A stretch of DNA of 41,278 nucleotides from Apostichopus parvimensis. Its lineage: Eukaryota > Echinodermata > Holothuroidea > Aspidochirotida > Stichopodidae. Positions 36,181 to 41,278 of the stretch are shown here, piece by piece. The position numbers were made by a program, and so were the translations under genes. The notes below the pieces were generated by a model, which searched no databases, was not told where the DNA came from, and saw only the letters and a list, made by a program, of their open reading frames with translations. Every line of letters starts with the position of its first letter. Position 1 is the stretch's first letter. The stretch is taken from positions 14,328 through 55,605 of the forward strand of contig KN888233.1 of NCBI GenBank assembly GCA_000934455.1, written 5' to 3'.

Positions 36181-38600
36181 TCAGTATGTCCTCAAACAAC
36201 GACGAACTAAATAGAGCAATTTCTGACCAGGAAGTAATCCATCAAATTAATAAATTGAAAGTAATAAATCGTATTGGGTTGATGAAATTATTAATGAATT
36301 TTCGAAAAACTGCACCCCTGCAGTAATACTGTTAATTACAAAACTTTTTAATTGTGTTCTATCATAGGCGTAGGAGGCGGGGGCTGGGGCTGCAGCCCCC
36401 CCCCCCCCAACCCAATATTTTTATGAAAATTCGGGCAATATGTTGAGAATTTTTCGGGCACCTACTGAAAGAAAAATATTTTGCGTTGTGTTCTTCAATG
36501 GTTAAACTTATATTATTATTATCTTTATTATTGTAACGACTTCCCTAATAATTATAACCAATATGGAAGGTAATAACATGGCAAATGATTGTAGGCTATG
36601 TTATAGGCCTGCGATGTAATAACCGATGCGTGCCTATGTGATATGCACATTAACCTGTTGAACGCGCGCGGAGCGCACGAAAAATGTAGGTTTTATTTCT
36701 CGGGCAAGTCGTTACAGCCCCCCCCCCCCCAAAAAAAAAATCAACTTGGGCTCCTACGCCTATGTGTTCTATCAAGAAGTGCACTATAGTGCCCTCGAGT
36801 TGGACTATTGGACTTATCAAACCTATCTATAGGAAGGGGCTCAAAAGATGATGTGAACAACTATAGGGGAATTACTCTCCTAAGTTGCACGAGAAAGCTG
36901 TTTACACGGCAATCTTGAATGATCGTATCAAAGATCATCTTGACTGTACAGATCTAATTGGAGATGCACAGGCAGGGTTCAGGAGCGGTCATTCGAGCTT
37001 GGATCATATTTTTGTCCTTCATTCTGCTATATATGTTTTATTTAAGAAAGAAAAACCGTGTGTATTGTGCTTTCATAGACTACGAAAAAGCATTTGACCT
37101 GGTTGACAGATCGAGTCTTTGATCAAAACGTTTTGCTAACAAAATTAATGGCAGAGTGCTTAATGTTATATATAATTTGTACAAAAATGCCAAATCGTGT
37201 GTTATGAAGGACGATGTGAACTCGGAACTATTTTGATTGCAAGGCAAGGTGAGAATCTCTCACCAGTCTTGTTAAGTATATTTGTAAACGATTCAAGGTT
37301 CATTAGTAATTCTTACAAGTTTAAGGGAGGTGTCATCTGCGATGGAAAGTGAGTTGAGTTACGATGATGTTGAAGTGTTCTCTGCACTCTTTACTCTATT
37401 GCATATCCTAGCTGAAACGCGAATGATCTGCAAAGTGAAATACTATTCATAATACTTGAAAAATGTTTGTAAATGCAAGTAAGACTAAAATCGTCATTTT
37501 CCCGGAGGGGTAAGATTAGAAATAGGTTATACCTGTTGAAGTAGTTGACGATTATGTCTACCTTGGAGTATCATTCAATTACAACAACAAATTTACCAAA
37601 GCTGTAAATAAGCAAATTAATCAAGCAATTGAAGGCGTTCCTTTTTAGTTGAATGAGAATAAAAATGTGACCTGTTGTTGCCCCTGGATTTGCAGATCCA
37701 ATTTTTTGACCAAACTGTCCTTCCCACTCTTTTATACGGCTGTGAAATTTGGGGATTTGGGGACTTCCCTCAGATCGAAGCTTTTCTCAAGTTATTTAAG
37801 ACCACGCCCAACTGTATGACCTATGGAGAATTAGGCCATCATAAAATACTTAAAGCTATATAAATTAGGATGGTAACTTTTTGGTGTGAATTAGTCAACA
37901 GCAGTGAGCACAAACTTCCTCATATGTTTCTTAAACTTTAAAGATCTTTTCATGATAACGGTGTGTACAGTTTATCCTGGTTAGTAAAAGTTTAAAAAAA
38001 ACTATTTTAGATAAAAGTGGAATGTCCGATGTTTGGAATATCCTTGTTGAAGGTCTCTTTGCTACCCTAAGACGTACAATACCATGTAATATCTACGACT
38101 TGGCTCAAAGCGACCATAAATCAACGACTAAGTGATATTTAAGAACAAGACTGGCTAGGCAATGTTAACAATAACTAACAATGCAAAGTCTACAGAATGT
38201 ACAAAGAGAAACTTGAGTTTGAAACTTATTTGACTAACTTTAATTTGCCCCACAGAGTAAACTTACGGTAAGTAAATTCCGCTGTGCTAAACTCCCTATC
38301 GTACATGGAAGGTGCACACACATTGGTTTTCATGAAAGTTTGTGTGAGTTATGTGAGAAAAATTCTTTAGGAGACGAATTTCATTACATTTTTGTTTGTC
38401 CTTACTTTTCAGCCGATAGGAATGAGCTCTTGAAACCATATTTTAGGAAGACACAGTTCTATTAGAATGAATCATTTGTTTCAATCATCGGGTTAAAGTG
38501 TCCTTGTAAGTCTAAGTAATTTTGTAGTAAAATTCTAACAAATTTGTCTCTTAAGGAAGTTTTTTTCTCTTAACAGTCTCTGGTGCCGTGCACGTTTCAT
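36181..38600 (+). mobile_element. decayed LINE (non-LTR retrotransposon) RT fragment, plus strand
   Basis: Pieces of a reverse transcriptase survive across several frames: SDQEVIHQINKLK (~36210), then after the MITE insertion WTIGLIKPIYRKG (~36805), YRGITLL-like (~36865), QAGFRSGHSSLDHIF (~36975), CAFIDYEKAFDLVDR-like (~37065) and an RQGENLSP-like stretch (~37240). At ~37357 the catalytic loop reads SYDDVEVF in place of a YADD-type motif. Downstream are YLGVSFNYN-like (~37560), LQIQFFDQTVLPTLLYGCEI (~37690), TPNCMTYGELG and a C-terminal LCELCEKN...DEFHYIFVCP zinc-knuckle-like block (~38360). The endonuclease is missing. Stops and frameshifts make it inactive. The 3' boundary is approximate. 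Confidence 0.8.
36363..36764. mobile_element. hAT-type MITE inserted in the LINE
   Basis: 402 bp with perfect 14-bp terminal inverted repeats CATAGGCGTAGGAG/CTCCTACGCCTATG and perfect 8-bp target duplications TGTTCTAT (36355-36362 and 36765-36772). Removing it restores continuity of the LINE frame across the site. Poly-C runs sit near both ends. 8-bp duplications with CA...TG termini are the hAT signature. No transposase is encoded. Confidence 0.92.
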
Positions 38601-39300
38601 TTTTAGACCTTTCAAGCTAATTGTAGTAACTTGCACTAGCTACTTCCCCGTCTCGAGCATACATGGTCTCAGTCTCAACCGTAAGGGGATAGATTTCTTC
38701 TGATCTACAGGTTGCATCGTGAGTGGCTCTCCTTGAGAGGAAGAAAGCTTGGGCTTATCTCATTCATACGGAATTACCCCAGAATAGTTTACTCTAAGTG
38801 AGGTGTGGTAAAATTAATCTAATTTAGATAGTTATAATATTCGACTATAGGAATATAATATTTTAATCTATTCAAAACACCAACGAATTTAGAAACGGAT
38901 TTAGTAACGTTGTATATGTGATCTTGCCATTAGAGCTTATTATAATTATTCTATTGATAGAATTATACTTGTTATGATGGTATCCTTAAACTTCCATTAA
39001 GGTTCACGTCCATATACCTAAATCAGTCTTGAGATATTTTGAATTTGGCACCTCCAACTTCGAAAAGGCATAATTAAGCACGCAACTGATTAAGTGTTTA
39101 CGCCAAGACAGTATCTGACCCTCCGGGCCCTTCCCGCGTTCTTATTATAACAGGGTAGTCATGATCCTATACCATGTAAAGTAGGAGAGAGCGATAACAT
39201 AGAGTTTTATTATTGTCGCGCGCCGTCTATTAAGAAATACTTTATAGTTAATTTTATAGGGGATGATAAATCAACCCTGTTACATTATTATATAATTCTT
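38601..39300. other. spacer between two tail-to-tail LINEs
   Basis: AT-rich, with no recognisable coding sequence. It probably includes the 3' UTR remains of both LINEs and any older host DNA between them. Confidence 0.4.
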
Positions 39301-41278
39301 TATTACTTTCTAACCAAATGAAACAATGCGAAGGAACAGAAAAACGGAATCGCTCAATATTTTGTTCATTGATAGAATCAGTCACCAAACTAACTCTCAA
39401 CGAAAATTATTCGCCTGAATTACTACAGTGCACCACCCTTGCTTTGAACCATGAATGTATTATACTGTGGTTCGACTACGCATTGTCTGTCAGTGTATAC
39501 CGCGTATAGTTTAATTGTTTGTATACCTTCCTATATCAGTGAAGCGACACTCCCAAAAAAGATGTTCTAGACCCTCAACTTCGACGTTACAAAAGGTGCA
39601 CAAATTAGAATCTACTTTACCCATCAAAGTAAGGAGTTTATTGGTTGCCGTGATTCTATGTAAGAACTTAAATTGGAAAGGCAGTTGGGAAATCAGAGAT
39701 ATTATACGTAAGTGGTAATTGTATACATTAATTGAGAAATAGAGGTGGCCCGCATTGTTATACCAATCAATATTAACATTGGAAGAGTCGTTTCTTTGGC
39801 AACCTGACCTTCTCTACTCCTTCTGGCTACAACTGATTAAGCCCCAGTAAATAATAAATGGCAAAAAAATCTAAATGGAATTTAGCTTTAAAGCGATCGT
39901 AAGTTAGAGGCTTATACCCTCGTTGTCAAAAAGATCACTTACGAACTTTATATTTTTATCAAACAAATGATCATACATAGTACTGTTGTTAATGCGAGTG
40001 AAGGAGTTGTTCCAGATCATTTGGTTTCCAAACCTTTCCTTCGGAGGGCAAAAGGAAATGGCGCACCCAGGCACAAACAATTTGCCTCGCAAATGATTTT
40101 TTTATATTGATTACATCGTTCTTAGAATAGTTACTCTGAAAAAAAATCAAATTCTTGCCGTAAAAGTTCAAGTGAATATCGAAAAATATCTTCCAAGGGC
40201 AATTATTATCATTGCAATATCTTCTAATCATGTACAGTTTAAACTGTTTATGAAGCTAGAGACGTGGGTAACCTTTAGCCCTACGTCGTTAATCGGATTA
40301 AAAATAACCGAACGTTTTATTCTGTCGGGAAATACCAAACCAAATAAAATATGACTTTTCTAGATCCTTAATGAACTCTCTATATATGAGGATTTGGCAA
40401 AACTAGAAAGAGAAAGTTAGGACAGAGCAAAAGTCTTGACAATTACATTACGTCCTATAGGGGTCAGATCCCTTGACGACCGGCATAAATTAAGGCAACT
40501 TTTAAGTCTGGAGAGCTTTAGGCATATGTTCAAGCAAAACAAGTCATTTCCATCACTCGTAAAAAGAAATACCTAAAAAGTTAACTGGACCCTGTGTGAC
40601 ATAAAATTGAGGGCGTTTACCAAATTTGCAGCACGAGTAATGAACGGGCCTAACGGAAATAAGTTGACTTTAAAAAAAGTAATTGATAGACCGGACGCAA
40701 GATTTAGTGTATTGAGGATACGCAGAGTCTCGTCAATATATTCTCTGCTACTATCAAGGGAAAAACGCAGTATCGTCGGCATATAGCATAATTTTTACTT
40801 CCCTGTTGTAAATATAGTGATACCTTTAATGATAGAATTATTCTGTATCCTTAAAGCAAATATCTCCGCAACTAGAATAAACAAGTACGGACTAATGTGG
40901 CAGCCTTGCATGACTCCTCTTTGAACCGGGAAGAAACCTCTTGAATATTCTATGCCCGTTATTGCAAATACAAGCAGTACTATATTATATAAAAGACTTT
41001 AACCCGCTTGTTAAAACTACCGTTAAATTGGAAATAGGAGAGTGTACTGTCAATAAAGTTCAATTCCAGTTAATCAAACACTATTCAAAATCGACTAGAA
41101 ATAAAACACCGGGGATATTATGGTGAGAACTTGTGTAATCTAAAAGGTCTAAAACGAATCTGATATTTTCTCCTATAAATCTATTTTGGAGGAAACCAGT
41201 TTGCTGTGGCCCAATAAGTTTTTGAGTAACCAGTTTCAATCTTGAGGCAATCGTTTTTGCACCGATCTTATAATAGTC
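39300..41278 (-). mobile_element. L1/Tx1-like LINE RT and C-terminal region, minus strand, continues past window
   Basis: Read from 41278 downward: KIGAKTIASRLK, IGPQQTGFLQNRFIGENIR, a broken DFE-type motif (stop at the position where AFD is expected), RGVMQGCHISPYLFILVAEI and the RT catalytic MLYADDTA (YADD at 40772-40783). A frameshift then leads into ASGLSITFFKVNLFPLGPFI (40573-40782 frame). Further on are patches around 39904-40231 and a C-terminal CTFCNVEVEGLEHLFWECRF block (~39565). The N-terminal endonuclease would lie beyond the right edge. Stops and frameshifts indicate an inactive copy. The family is distinct from the plus-strand LINE. Confidence 0.8.

Noticed and set aside
1..41278. 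CRISPR array, operon or prokaryotic system
   Set aside because: The window is spliced animal DNA; the only regular repeat array (29.5-30.2 kb) has no unique spacers.

Overview
This window is animal (metazoan) nuclear DNA. It is AT-rich, its genes are split by many GT-AG introns, and it carries SINEs, LINEs and MITE-like elements. Two assembly gaps (13313-13467 and 23911-23960) interrupt it. The protein sequences are deuterostome-like, and one abundant TTAA-flanked MITE (18228-18596 and 26753-27120) resembles a repeat I associate with sea cucumbers. My best guess is an echinoderm, possibly a holothurian; that is recollection and inference, not something tested here.

Three complete protein genes can be assembled exon by exon, with every splice phase agreeing. 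PEX10 (minus, 1254-7925, 7 coding exons, 293 aa) is the RING-type peroxisomal ubiquitin ligase. UTP3/SAS10 (plus, 9878-22102, 13 coding exons, 522 aa) is a small-subunit processome protein for 18S rRNA maturation. DDI1/DDI2 (minus, 27497-35525, 8 coding exons, 440 aa) is the ubiquitin-directed retroviral-like aspartyl protease, and it keeps both the N-terminal ubiquitin-like domain and the C-terminal UBA domain. PEX10 and UTP3 are head-to-head and probably share a promoter near 9.5-9.88 kb. UTP3 and DDI1 converge across about 5.4 kb of gene-free, repeat-bearing DNA. The three genes serve separate housekeeping pathways; no joint function is visible.

The rest is largely mobile-element archaeology. 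Three distinct TTAA-flanked inverted-repeat families sit mostly in introns. tRNA-derived SINE copies lie in a UTP3 intron (21.4 kb) and in DDI1 intron 1 (34.3 kb). The latter copy is split by a small element with an 8-bp duplication whose interior is degenerate TTAGGG-like repeat; a second copy of that element lies 170 bp away. From 35.96 kb to the right edge are a 5' fragment of U2 snRNA, a decayed plus-strand LINE split by a 402-bp hAT-type MITE with a perfect 8-bp target duplication, and an oppositely oriented L1/Tx1-like LINE that runs off the edge.

The most unusual signals are: a minisatellite filling over half of a DDI1 intron that starts at the 5' splice site and whose units resemble that splice site; the U2 fragment joined to an unexplained 170-bp segment and a LINE; the TTAGGG-carrying 8-bp-duplication elements; and a GC-AG intron in PEX10.
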